Origin: Candidatus Gastranaerophilales bacterium | GTDB lineage: Bacteria; Cyanobacteriota; Vampirovibrionia; Gastranaerophilales; Gastranaerophilaceae | Assembly (NCBI GenBank): GCA_944325145.1 | Contig: CALYDL010000004.1 | Coordinates: forward strand, 37,277-101,276 | DNA length: 64,000 bases | Direction of reading: 5' to 3' | In this document: positions 33,587 through 41,990 of the stretch, piece by piece | How positions within the stretch are numbered: position 1 is the first letter of the stretch | How the letters are laid out: each line of letters starts with the position of its first letter | Program-made: the position numbers and the translations under genes | Notes under the pieces: generated by a model | What the model was told of the DNA's origin: nothing | What the model saw: only the letters and a program-made list of their open reading frames with translations | Databases searched by the model: none

Positions 33587-34414
33587 ATGAAGAAGTTTCT
33601 TTTATTATTTCTTTTTCTTGTTTTGTTCTTTGCGCCAAAAATGAGTGCAAGGGCAGATTCTATGTATGACCTTGACCTTCCCCCAAATGTTTCTTTTGAA
33701 ATACCGAAATATGAAGAATACAAAATTAAAAAAGGAACTTCTAATGAAGTTAAAGTTAATAACCCATCAAGCTATTCTGCCCCCAAAAAAGAAGAAGGCG
33801 GAATAAAAGGCTTTTTTAACAGGTTATTTAACAGAAACAAAAAACCGGAGCCCCAATTTGACACGGTTCAATCAGGCTATGAAGGAACATTGCCCAATAT
33901 AAAACAAGAATTTCAATATAAAAAACCAAAATCTACAAACGTTCAAAAAGAAGGGGTCGGCGCAGATAATTATTACCCTGAAGAGTTTCAAAAATCAAAA
34001 GTTGATGACCCTTTATTTTTGGATGTAATTTTAAAGAAAGAAAACCCTTCTAATTATGTTGTTGATATGTTAAGGGTAATGAAATTTTTAGAAAGCTTTA
34101 GAACAGTTATTGAAAACCATGAAAATATTCAAAAATTTAACGCAAACGTTAATTTACTTGATTTGCACGCAAGAAGAATTGAAAAACTTTATAAAGATAC
34201 CCCCGATGGCATGAGCCCTTCATATTGGCAGCTTTTAGATTTAAGCTATAAAGCAAAAGTTTTGGGCAATTTAAAATTCGATGCAAATTATTATTCTAAA
34301 TTTTCACCCGTTATGGGCACAAAATATGACCCTGAAAATATTTTAAAAGAAGACATGAAACTTTTATCAGACCTTGATAAGACAATTTTTACAATAAGAC
34401 AGCTAAACTATTAG
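33587..34414 (+). CDS. Exported protein, unknown function
   Basis: 275 residues from the ATG at 33587. The Sec signal peptide KKFLLLFLFLVLFFAPKMSARA has a likely cleavage near residue 22-24. The mature protein has a Lys/Pro/Gly-rich, probably disordered stretch (~30-125), which includes GGIKGFFNRLFNRNKK, an amphipathic basic helix. A helical C-terminal domain follows (~140-275: DPLFLDVILKK, VVDMLRVMKFLESFRTVIENHENIQKFNANVNLLDLHARR). No family recognised. Probably periplasmic. The promoter predicts a leaderless mRNA. Confidence 0.7.
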   Translation: MKKFLLLFLFLVLFFAPKMSARADSMYDLDLPPNVSFEIPKYEEYKIKKGTSNEVKVNNPSSYSAPKKEEGGIKGFFNRLFNRNKKPEPQFDTVQSGYEGTLPNIKQEFQYKKPKSTNVQKEGVGADNYYPEEFQKSKVDDPLFLDVILKKENPSNYVVDMLRVMKFLESFRTVIENHENIQKFNANVNLLDLHARRIEKLYKDTPDGMSPSYWQLLDLSYKAKVLGNLKFDANYYSKFSPVMGTKYDPENILKEDMKLLSDLDKTIFTIRQLNY

Positions 34415-34476
34415 ACAAATTTCTATTGTCTTTTTATAGAATTAAAAAATTTTCAACAATAAGCTATTTTTATATT

Positions 34477-35310
34477 ATGAAAAAATATATTTTAGTTTTA
34501 GGGTTAATTTTAAGCATTGCGCCAACTTTAGCGCAAGAAAATTTTATTGAAGCAAATTATAAAATTAAAGATGGTTACAGCGATTTTACCTGTAAAAATG
34601 CAGTAGATAAAATTGACATTAAAAATTTAGAAAAAGCCGAATATAAAATTTTAGGAAAAAATTTTAAGGAAGATTCAACCGAAGTAAGGTTATCCAGAAT
34701 TGAAGCAAAGATTTTCGGCTCCATTCAATCGGGCAGTTTTTCAAAAAGAATGGATATGATTAATAAATATTCAAACAAATGTTTAATTGCCGCAGGAATT
34801 GGGGTTATGAACATGGGTGTCGGCGGCTTTGGCCCATCTTACGGCGGTTATTATGGAGGTTATAGGGGTTATAGGGGTTACAGACACCACCACCATAATT
34901 GCCGCTGCAACAGGTGGTATAATAACGGCTTTTGGAATAGAAGGCCCTATGGCACTTTAACAGGATTTACGCCGCCTGTGGGCTATGGATATTATAACAA
35001 TTACGGCTATACAAACGGAATTTACAATAACCCAAACTATTATTACAGAGAAGGGATTATTGATAAAATCAGAAACGCTTTTAAAAAAGATGATGAAAAC
35101 AACGACCCTTATTATTCAGCCGTGCCAACACCGCCTGCAAATAACGGCATTGTAAACGGAAACTACAACAATTCCATTCAAGGACAAAGCAAAACAATTA
35201 ATTTATTTGATGATAACAACGGGACAAGCGCCGGAGATTACCAAAACGGTTACGGCTATGAAGGAAGATACGGTTCTAATGGCGGCGCCACGGTTACAAT
35301 CATAGATTAA
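34477..35310 (+). CDS. Exported Gly/Tyr/Asn/His-rich protein, unknown function
   Basis: 277 residues from ATG 34477, where -10 TATTTT ends 6 nt upstream. The signal peptide KKYILVLGLILSIAPTLA is cleaved around AQ|EN. A short globular part (~20-105) carries two cysteines. Then comes a low-complexity region: GGFGPSYGGYYGG, YRGYRGYR, four consecutive His followed by NCRC (~135-143), and Asn/Tyr/Gly-rich sequence to ~200. A polar tail follows. The His4-Asn-Cys-Arg-Cys patch could bind metal, and the Gly/Tyr repeats resemble adhesive or matrix proteins; both are inference. A bidirectional terminator follows. Confidence 0.7.
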   Translation: MKKYILVLGLILSIAPTLAQENFIEANYKIKDGYSDFTCKNAVDKIDIKNLEKAEYKILGKNFKEDSTEVRLSRIEAKIFGSIQSGSFSKRMDMINKYSNKCLIAAGIGVMNMGVGGFGPSYGGYYGGYRGYRGYRHHHHNCRCNRWYNNGFWNRRPYGTLTGFTPPVGYGYYNNYGYTNGIYNNPNYYYREGIIDKIRNAFKKDDENNDPYYSAVPTPPANNGIVNGNYNNSIQGQSKTINLFDDNNGTSAGDYQNGYGYEGRYGSNGGATVTIID

Positions 35311-35312
35311 AA

Positions 35313-35339
35313 AAACAGGGCTTAAATTAAGCCCTGTTT
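35313..35339. terminator. Bidirectional terminator
   Basis: A 12-bp stem AAACAGGGCTTA (35313-35324) with TAAGCCCTGTTT (35328-35339) and a 3-nt loop lies between convergent genes ending at 35310 and 35367. Confidence 0.85.
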
Positions 35340-35366
35340 AATTATGAGGAGAGTATATTTTTTTAA

Positions 35367-37034
35367 TTACAGACCGTAAGCGTTTGACATAATTGTTGAA
35401 TAGCTTTTATTAACTTGGTCTTCATTCATTATTGAATAATCTTCTAAGTCATATTCTACACCTGATTGAATGTCAACTGTTGCCAATGTCTGAGATGCTA
35501 ATGGAATTTGGCTTTCAATATCATCTGCAGCGCTTCCTGTTTGTGTTGAAGCGAGCGTCCAAGCTGCTGCTTTTGGTTGGCCTGCAGCCACGGTTGAAAC
35601 AGATTTACCGGCTGCGTTTGTATATGTTGCATATTGGCCTGCTTCAATGTTACCTATGTTGTATTCAAGATTTGAGATGTTTTTAGAAATTGTTAAACTT
35701 TTATCAGATGGATTGTAGAAATATTGAGTTCCGTTTTTGCCTGTTGCCATTACATCACCTGTAACACCATTTGCTTTATTTATTGCGGCGTTATCAATTA
35801 ATTCGTTAGCAACATCCTTGCCTACTTTTGATTTTAATTGGTTTTCTGCAATGTCATCAATTATTGTTGTTTTTGTTGCACCTGTTGTCTTAGTTAAGCC
35901 ATCTTTTGTCATTTTGTAAACTGTACCATCAGCTGTTGTATATGAAGCACCTTCGTCTAAGCTTGAAACCTTTGTAAGATCATCAGCACTGAGCGGTTCT
36001 GATTTTACATCTGTTACTTTTGAAGTTTCTGATGATGAGTAAATATTGGTTGTGTTATTTTTCAATTTGTAAGTTAACTTATCACCGGATGAAGTAATTT
36101 CATATGTTTTATCTCCAACTTTTACTTCGCTTCCTGCTTTAATATCTGATGCATTAACTTTATTATCTTTTGTTGTTAATTTTTTAGCAATTTGTTCAGC
36201 AGTACCTGTGCCTGTTTTACCTGTTAATTTATCAATTTTGTTTTGTGCGGTTTGTTTTAAAGCCTTTCCTGCAGCTACAACATTTTGTCCGGTATGTTTA
36301 GCGGTTTGGCTGGCAACTTGGCCTAATTTTTCTGCAGTTGAACCTGTTGCGCTGCCCCAAGCAGAGCCATAGTATCCGCCTGTTAAGGTATCAGCTGCAC
36401 TTGTTAATTTGCCTGTAATGCCGTTGCCTGTTTTAACGGATTTAACAACCGCATCTTTAACAGAAGCAATGTTTTTAAGAGTGCTGCCTGTTGCGCTTCC
36501 TGTAACATTTGATGCCAATGCACTTGCCGAAGCTTTAAGACCTACTGCGGATGCTGCTGTAGCAACACCATTTGCGCCGATTGATTCAAATGCCGCTTTT
36601 GCTTCTGCATCTGTTTCAGCTGTTGCTGCAGCTGCAACGCCTTTTGCAACGCCAATGCCGCCTTTAACTGCACCATATGCGCACAAACCTGTTGCAATAA
36701 CAGGGCCAACACCGGGAATAAAGCAAGCACCAACGGTTAATGCTGTTTTTAAGGTGTTTCCTAAGCTAAAGTTTCCGTTTTCATCAAAAAAGCAACCTTT
36801 AATACCATTAACAACGCCTTCAACAGCACCCTTAATTGTACTTCCGATTGCATCAAAGAAACCGATTTTGCCATCATCTTCACCATCTGAGCAAGCGGAT
36901 GGATCAGCTGATTGATTAAAAACAGAAACATCTGTTATTTTTGTTGAATCAATGCTCCCGTTTCTGATTGCTTCTTGCAATGCTTCAGGAGTCATTGTTT
37001 GAGTGTTTGTTTTAATAGTACTTACGTGTGTCAT
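35367..37034 (-). CDS. Large signal-less protein with glycine-zipper hydrophobic segment
   Basis: 555 residues from the ATG at 37034 (MTHVSTIKTNTQ), supported by AAGGAGAG. No Sec signal peptide. After a polar start with an Asp/Gly-rich DGEDDGKIGFFDAIG patch (~57-71) comes a Gly/Ala-rich hydrophobic region (~95-145, ALTVGACFIPGVGPVIATGLCAYGAVKGG when read in pieces). It resembles the glycine-rich pre-toxin segments of polymorphic toxins and the hydrophobic part of the 989-residue protein. The rest (~150-555) is Ala/Thr/Ser/Lys-rich, with beta-like repeats of the type V-x-G-D-K-T-Y-E-I and T-A-D-G-T-V-Y-K-M (~305-400). No nuclease or other toxin motif is seen. Function unknown. Confidence 0.7.
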   Translation of the reverse strand: MTHVSTIKTNTQTMTPEALQEAIRNGSIDSTKITDVSVFNQSADPSACSDGEDDGKIGFFDAIGSTIKGAVEGVVNGIKGCFFDENGNFSLGNTLKTALTVGACFIPGVGPVIATGLCAYGAVKGGIGVAKGVAAAATAETDAEAKAAFESIGANGVATAASAVGLKASASALASNVTGSATGSTLKNIASVKDAVVKSVKTGNGITGKLTSAADTLTGGYYGSAWGSATGSTAEKLGQVASQTAKHTGQNVVAAGKALKQTAQNKIDKLTGKTGTGTAEQIAKKLTTKDNKVNASDIKAGSEVKVGDKTYEITSSGDKLTYKLKNNTTNIYSSSETSKVTDVKSEPLSADDLTKVSSLDEGASYTTADGTVYKMTKDGLTKTTGATKTTIIDDIAENQLKSKVGKDVANELIDNAAINKANGVTGDVMATGKNGTQYFYNPSDKSLTISKNISNLEYNIGNIEAGQYATYTNAAGKSVSTVAAGQPKAAAWTLASTQTGSAADDIESQIPLASQTLATVDIQSGVEYDLEDYSIMNEDQVNKSYSTIMSNAYGL

Positions 37035-37079
37035 TTTACTCTCCTTATGGTAAATATATTCTCTCGTTAAATATATAAA

Positions 37080-37141
37080 GTATATACTTTGTATAAAATT
37101 GACTTTTAGAAGAAAAATTAAGTTTACATTTGTTAACAAAT
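37080..37141. promoter_or_regulatory. GTATATAC and ATTTGTTAACAAAT palindromes upstream of the 37034 start
   Basis: GTATATAC (37080-37087) and the perfect 14-bp palindrome ATTTGTTAACAAAT (37128-37141) lie between this gene and comEC. Both core motifs also occur between the divergent genes at 6326 and 6515. Confidence 0.45.
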
Positions 37142-37177
37142 ACCGAAAGTTGCTTATTTATATGGGATAAATAACTT

Positions 37178-39703
37178 ATGTGGAAGGACATTTTAATTAG
37201 TGCAAAAGAGAATAAGCCTCTTATTTGTATAATTTTATTTTTTACATATATATTGGGGCTCATATCATTTTATCTTGAATTGGAGTTAATAATTCCTGCA
37301 ATATACACAACAACCACCCTTTGCATTTTAATTTTTTCTATCATTAATAAAGATTTTTCAAAATATGTTTCATATATTTTTATTCTGTTTTTATACATTT
37401 TATTTGTGCTGGGGTTTATAAATGCAAAATTTCATTATGTAAAAATTGATGATTTTTATGGAATTGATGAAATAAAAAATATTTCAATCAAAGGGCAAGT
37501 TTTAAATATTCCAAATTGCAGCAAAAGAAATAAATCTTGTAAATTTCCGGTAAGTGTATCAGAAGTTGAAATTTCAGGCGATAAAACAAAAATTGAAAAA
37601 GGGAAGGTTCTTGTTTCAATTAAATTTAACAATAAAAAGTTTATTCCAAAATATGGCGATACGGTTCAATTAAAAGGAAATTTAACAACGCCATATATGG
37701 CAACAAACCCAAGCGAATTTGATTACAGGAAATTTTTAAATAACAAAGGAATTTTAAAAACTTTCTATGCAAAAGAGCTAAAGTTTATAAAATCTCCAAG
37801 CTTTAAAGATATTAAAGAAGCAAAAACAATAAAAGAAAAGGCAAATAATTGTGCAATATATTTTACAAGATTTATGAACAACGTAAGAGATGATGTTATT
37901 TTAACTCATTCAAAATATTTAAAATCACCCAATTTAGAAATTTTGGGCGGCATTGTTTTTGGGGATGACGCCATTAATCCGCCCGATGATGTTAAAGAAT
38001 CTTTTATAAATTCAGGCCTTTTGCACCTATTGGCAGCATCCGGGTTAAACGTTGCCCTAATTCTTTCAATGTGGCTATATTTAGTTTATTTCATAAATAT
38101 TCATTATAGATTTAAAATTTTATCAGGGCTTTTTATTATAATTTTATATATGACAATGACAGGCTTTCCGCCTTCAATTGTAAGGGCTTCTGTTATGCTT
38201 ATTTTGATTTTAATTGGAAAATTAATTTATAGAGAAGCAAACGGAATTTCTTTAATATTTATGGCAGGCCTTTTAATTTTAATTTTTAAGCCCGAATTTA
38301 TAAACGATGTCGGGTTTCAGTTATCTTTTCTTGTAACTTTAGGTTTAATTGTTTGTATTCCAAATATTACAAGCCTTTTAGAAAATAGGGAAAGAAATTA
38401 TATAAGAAAATTAAAAAATTTGAATAAGCCCGTAAAATCATTATTGATGATATTTTCACCGGTTTCAATAACTTGTATATTTATGGTGCCTTTTATTGCT
38501 CAGCTTTGGGCAGCACCCTTACAAGCGCACTATTTCAACACATTTTCAATTTATTCTGTTGCAGCAAATGTGGCAGTAGTTCCTTTTATTGGAATCGTTA
38601 GCTTTTTAGGGTTTATATCTTCCGCTTTTTGCCTTATTCCAATTGTTTCAGATTATACAATTCCCATTTTTGACATTATTTTAAATTTTATCATTCAAAT
38701 TATTTTAAATATTTCAAACTATTTTGCAAGCCTTAAATATTCAATTATAAAAGTGCCATCGCCAAGCATTTTTGCCATTATAATTTATTATGCAATTATA
38801 ATTTTAGCTTTTATTTCAATTAAAAATTTATTTAAAAAGAAAAATTTAAACATTGCTTTATTAATTCTTTGCTTGGTTATGTTGGCTCAATTTATAAACT
38901 TTAGCACTAAAGAAGGCGAGATTATTTTCTTTAATACAGGAAATTCAGACAACATTTTAATTAAAACACCAGATAATAAATATATAATGATAGACACAGG
39001 CAAATTCATATACCCCGATTCTTCAACCGTTAAAAGAATTACAATGGAATATTTATATGATAAAAGAATAAAAGAATTAGACCTTTTAATAGTAACCCAT
39101 TATGATGCAGACCATTCAGGCGGTTTGGTTAATATTTTAGATGAAATAAAAGTTAAAAATTTAATAATCCCAAAACCTGAGTGCAGTTCTAAAAATTCAT
39201 GCAGAATAAAAGATTATATAAATGAAAACAAAATTAAATATGAAAAACCCTATTCAAAACAAAGATTTTCTTTTGATAATGAAATAGAAGTTATAAATTA
39301 CGTTCCAAAATCAAACAATAAAAAATCTAAAAATGATTCATCCACAGTTACTTTTATAAAATATGGCGACAACAAATTATTATTTATGGCAGATATTCCA
39401 ACCAAAAGTTTTTATTCAATTTCAAAATTCATGCCAAAAGGAATAGATATATTAAAAGTTTCACACCACGGGGCAAAAAGAACAGTTGATGATTATATTT
39501 TAAAAAGGCTGCATCCAAAATATTCAATAATTTTAACAGGCAAAAACCCATATAACCACCCGGATATAGAAACAGTTGCAAAACTTCAAAAATACACAAC
39601 AGTTTTAGCAACAAATGAACTTGGCGCAATTAAATTTATAATAAAGAAAAATGAAATAACCCCATATATTTTTCAAAACAAAAGATTTGAAAAATTTGAA
39701 TAA
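37178..39703 (+). CDS. comEC: ComEC/Rec2 competence DNA-uptake channel
   Basis: Inner-membrane channel carrying single-stranded DNA into the cytoplasm during transformation. 841 residues: N-terminal membrane helices and a DUF4131-like OB domain (~90-170), the Competence domain with multiple helices (~230-560; LHLLAASGLNVALIL is the family signature), then a C-terminal metallo-beta-lactamase domain (~595-830) with THYDADHSGG and SHHGAKRTVDD. All three classic parts are present, so it looks intact. No other com genes are here. No good Shine-Dalgarno precedes the ATG; GATAAA lies 6 nt upstream, a weak leaderless candidate. Confidence 0.93.
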   Translation: MWKDILISAKENKPLICIILFFTYILGLISFYLELELIIPAIYTTTTLCILIFSIINKDFSKYVSYIFILFLYILFVLGFINAKFHYVKIDDFYGIDEIKNISIKGQVLNIPNCSKRNKSCKFPVSVSEVEISGDKTKIEKGKVLVSIKFNNKKFIPKYGDTVQLKGNLTTPYMATNPSEFDYRKFLNNKGILKTFYAKELKFIKSPSFKDIKEAKTIKEKANNCAIYFTRFMNNVRDDVILTHSKYLKSPNLEILGGIVFGDDAINPPDDVKESFINSGLLHLLAASGLNVALILSMWLYLVYFINIHYRFKILSGLFIIILYMTMTGFPPSIVRASVMLILILIGKLIYREANGISLIFMAGLLILIFKPEFINDVGFQLSFLVTLGLIVCIPNITSLLENRERNYIRKLKNLNKPVKSLLMIFSPVSITCIFMVPFIAQLWAAPLQAHYFNTFSIYSVAANVAVVPFIGIVSFLGFISSAFCLIPIVSDYTIPIFDIILNFIIQIILNISNYFASLKYSIIKVPSPSIFAIIIYYAIIILAFISIKNLFKKKNLNIALLILCLVMLAQFINFSTKEGEIIFFNTGNSDNILIKTPDNKYIMIDTGKFIYPDSSTVKRITMEYLYDKRIKELDLLIVTHYDADHSGGLVNILDEIKVKNLIIPKPECSSKNSCRIKDYINENKIKYEKPYSKQRFSFDNEIEVINYVPKSNNKKSKNDSSTVTFIKYGDNKLLFMADIPTKSFYSISKFMPKGIDILKVSHHGAKRTVDDYILKRLHPKYSIILTGKNPYNHPDIETVAKLQKYTTVLATNELGAIKFIIKKNEITPYIFQNKRFEKFE

Positions 39704-39928
39704 GAAAAGACGCTTGGGATTGTTCAAGCGTCGTAACGAAAAGAAAATTGTAGTATGAAAAAATAAACTTGTTTTAATATTCTCTAATTCAAAAAATATT
39801 CTCTAATATATTCTCTAACCGACAGATCGTGTTTGAAGTATATTGTTAAACCACGTGAAACATTTTTTTTGCTTCAAACCTTTAGCTAAAATATAATAAC
39901 AGAAACAAAAACTATATACAAACATTTT
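39704..39928. other. Non-coding region with stem-loop, TATTCTCTAA repeats and parS-like half site
   Basis: 225 bp between convergent comEC and queH. An 8-bp stem, GACGCTTG (39709-39716) with CAAGCGTC (39725-39732), has a T-rich flank only on the minus side. ATTCTCTAA occurs at 39779-39787, 39798-39806 and 39810-39818. GTTTGAAG (39831-39838) and CTTCAAAC (39872-39879) are inverted. Between them TAAACCACGTGAAACA (39847-39862) matches the parS consensus at 12 of 16 positions, with a perfect right half. I see no ORF. Confidence 0.6.
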
Positions 39929-40471
39929 TTATCTTAAACTAAATTCACACCCGCAATAGTTTTGACGGTACATTCCAAAGTCATAAGCTATTTTTGAGGT
40001 TTTTTTGAAGCCGTCTTGCTTTTTAAAATCAAATTCCAAAAACTCTATATTATTATTTTCACATGCCATTTTGCCCATTTCAAAAATATCTTTTGAAATT
40101 TTATGCGGCGAAACGGTTAATGTGGTTGTTATTTTATTAACCCCAAGTTTGTTTGCAAGTTTTACCGTTTTATTCAACCTTAAATAAAAGCATTTTTTGC
40201 ACCTTTCGCCTTTTTCAGGAAGATTTTCAAGCCCTTTTGCAATTTCTAAAAATTCATTGTGGTTATAATTTTCTTTAATTAATTCAACATGATTAACCTT
40301 GCAATATTTTTCAAGCTCTAAATACCTTCTTTCAAATTCATTTTCAGGATAAATATTCGGGTTGAAAAAATATACAACAGGCTCATACCCCATTTCTCTT
40401 AATAAAATCAAGGGGTACGAAAAGCAAACGCCGCAGCAGGCATGGATTAATATTTTATTTTTGTTTTGCAT
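39929..40471 (-). CDS. queH: Epoxyqueuosine reductase QueH
   Basis: Last step of queuosine synthesis, reducing epoxyqueuosine in tRNA. 180 residues from ATG 40471 (MQNKNKILIHACCGVC). The iron-sulfur ligands of the QueH (DUF208) family are all visible: ACCGVC at the N-terminus (~11-16), GERCKKCFYLRL in the middle, and QNYCGCEFS at the C-terminus. TTTLTVSPHK is also characteristic. Its start overlaps the end of the VKOR-DsbA gene by 17 bp, so the two are translationally coupled; a functional link between tRNA modification and disulfide formation is not obvious. Confidence 0.93.
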   Translation of the reverse strand: MQNKNKILIHACCGVCFSYPLILLREMGYEPVVYFFNPNIYPENEFERRYLELEKYCKVNHVELIKENYNHNEFLEIAKGLENLPEKGERCKKCFYLRLNKTVKLANKLGVNKITTTLTVSPHKISKDIFEMGKMACENNNIEFLEFDFKKQDGFKKTSKIAYDFGMYRQNYCGCEFSLR

Positions 40472-41642
40472 GGCGAATTCTTGATTGTTTAACAAGGCTT
40501 TGTAATTTAAAATACGGCATAATTTCAGAATGCGGAATACCATCTATAATAATAGTAGGCGTTCCCATTAAGTGTTCATTAATGCCTCTATATACTTGGT
40601 TTTCAAGGTATACATCAATTTGTTTTGAGTGGGCGTCATTATATAATTTATCAGTATCTAAACCAATGTTTTTGCCAATTTGGATTATTTCTTTTTCGTT
40701 TCTTGGCAGTTTATTATATATGCCTGAAACCATTCCCCAATAATTGCCTTGGTTTTGTGCAGCAAGTGCATATTTAGACAAAATGCAAGACCCCGGGTGA
40801 ACTTGAGCTTTAACTGTCGGATTGCAAGCAGAATCTAGCGGGAAATTAACATGATAAACCGCAACTTTTTCATCATCTAAAACCAATTTATGAAGCATGA
40901 TGTTCATTACTCTGCAAAATGGACACATAAAATCACCATATACATAAACAGAAACATCGCCTTCAGGGTTTCCCAAAGTGTTTCCTGAAATTGCATAAAT
41001 ATTCGTTTTTAGATTGCTAAATTCTTTAATAGATTTATTTGCCTTAACAATTGGTGCCAAAACAAGCGACTGGCTAAAAAAGCCCAAAGTTAAAACAGTT
41101 AATAAAACTACAACCAAAAACAATGTTGTATATTCTCTAACACCTTGAATAAAATCTAAAATAGTATTTTTAATATCTGTTATAAAGAAATCTTTTTTTA
41201 CAGCAACAAGAGCTATAAAGAAATTTATAAAATATGTCATGAAGCATAAAATGCAAATTTTATGAATATTAAATAATGAAATGCAGGCTAAAGTAATTGA
41301 AATACAAAATGAAAAAAGCCCTATTGTTGCAATATATGAGCTTGGATTTTTAAAAACATTAAGAAGCGGGAAATTAATTTTTTCTCTGATTTTATCTACA
41401 AAATTTAAAAACAAGAATAAAAGATATAAAATAACACCCCATATTGCAAGCGGTACACCTAAAAAGAAAGCTTTATCAGTTTGCGCAACACCGTCGCAAT
41501 CAATAAAACTGTTTATTGAGCAAAAACTTTTCGGGGCGCCCGATAAAAAGCTTGTTTTTATATAAATATAAACTAAATCTATACTTAAAATCAGCCCTAT
41601 TATACATAAAATCGCTATTATAATGCGTTTTTTAGATGACAT
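40455..41642 (-). CDS. VKOR-DsbA fusion, disulfide-bond forming enzyme
   Basis: Membrane oxidase that makes disulfides in the periplasm. 395 residues from ATG 41642, with AGAGGTG upstream. The N-terminal half is a vitamin K epoxide reductase-like four- to five-helix domain with the loop cysteines of SFCSINSFIDCDG (~40-50) and the quinone-reducing CxxC in HKICILCFM. After a further helix, the C-terminal half is a thioredoxin-fold domain with CPFC in GDFMCPFCRVMN and the cis-Pro element MGTPTIIIDG. Cyanobacteria carry VKOR-Trx fusions. Here the Trx partner is DsbA-like (CPFC, DFMCPFC), so oxidase and donor sit in one chain. Confidence 0.9.
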   Translation of the reverse strand: MSSKKRIIIAILCIIGLILSIDLVYIYIKTSFLSGAPKSFCSINSFIDCDGVAQTDKAFFLGVPLAIWGVILYLLFLFLNFVDKIREKINFPLLNVFKNPSSYIATIGLFSFCISITLACISLFNIHKICILCFMTYFINFFIALVAVKKDFFITDIKNTILDFIQGVREYTTLFLVVVLLTVLTLGFFSQSLVLAPIVKANKSIKEFSNLKTNIYAISGNTLGNPEGDVSVYVYGDFMCPFCRVMNIMLHKLVLDDEKVAVYHVNFPLDSACNPTVKAQVHPGSCILSKYALAAQNQGNYWGMVSGIYNKLPRNEKEIIQIGKNIGLDTDKLYNDAHSKQIDVYLENQVYRGINEHLMGTPTIIIDGIPHSEIMPYFKLQSLVKQSRIRHAKQK

Positions 41643-41990
41643 AAACACCTCTTAAAAAAATAACTTAATTATTATAATTCAAATAAAAAAGTTTTTACAA
41701 ACAAAGCGTATTAGGTAAACAAGACTTAATTATATTTAATTATGTTACAAAATATTAAGGCAAAAAAGCTCAAATTAAAGTTTTTTTAAAAAATTGTCGT
41801 TAACAATAGCAAGAAAATGGTAAAACAGGTAAAAACAAGGATTAAAGGCTAAAAAAGGATAAAAAGATAATAAAAATGTAAAGTATTGTAAAAATATATA
41901 AATATTATGTATTTTGTAGATAAAAAAAGTTTTTATTACTATATATGTCCTTAAAAGAAAAGAATTAACATAACATAAAGGTGGTATAAA
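41643..41990 (+). promoter_or_regulatory. Long AT-rich upstream region with phased A-tracts
   Basis: 348 bp without a gene between the VKOR-DsbA start and the 41991 gene; it contains no ORF I can support. A-tracts begin near 41814, 41822, 41831, 41842, 41851, 41861 and 41872, about one helical turn apart, which predicts curved DNA. CGTTAACAA (41798-41806) resembles the GTTAAC palindromes near other signal-less protein genes. AAAGGTGG is the ribosome site. I could not settle a -35/-10 pair. Confidence 0.5.

Noticed and set aside
39779..39818. TATTCTCTAA repeats considered as a CRISPR or plasmid iteron array
   Set aside because: Only three 9-10-bp copies with 10- and 3-bp gaps; too short for CRISPR, and no replication gene is near.
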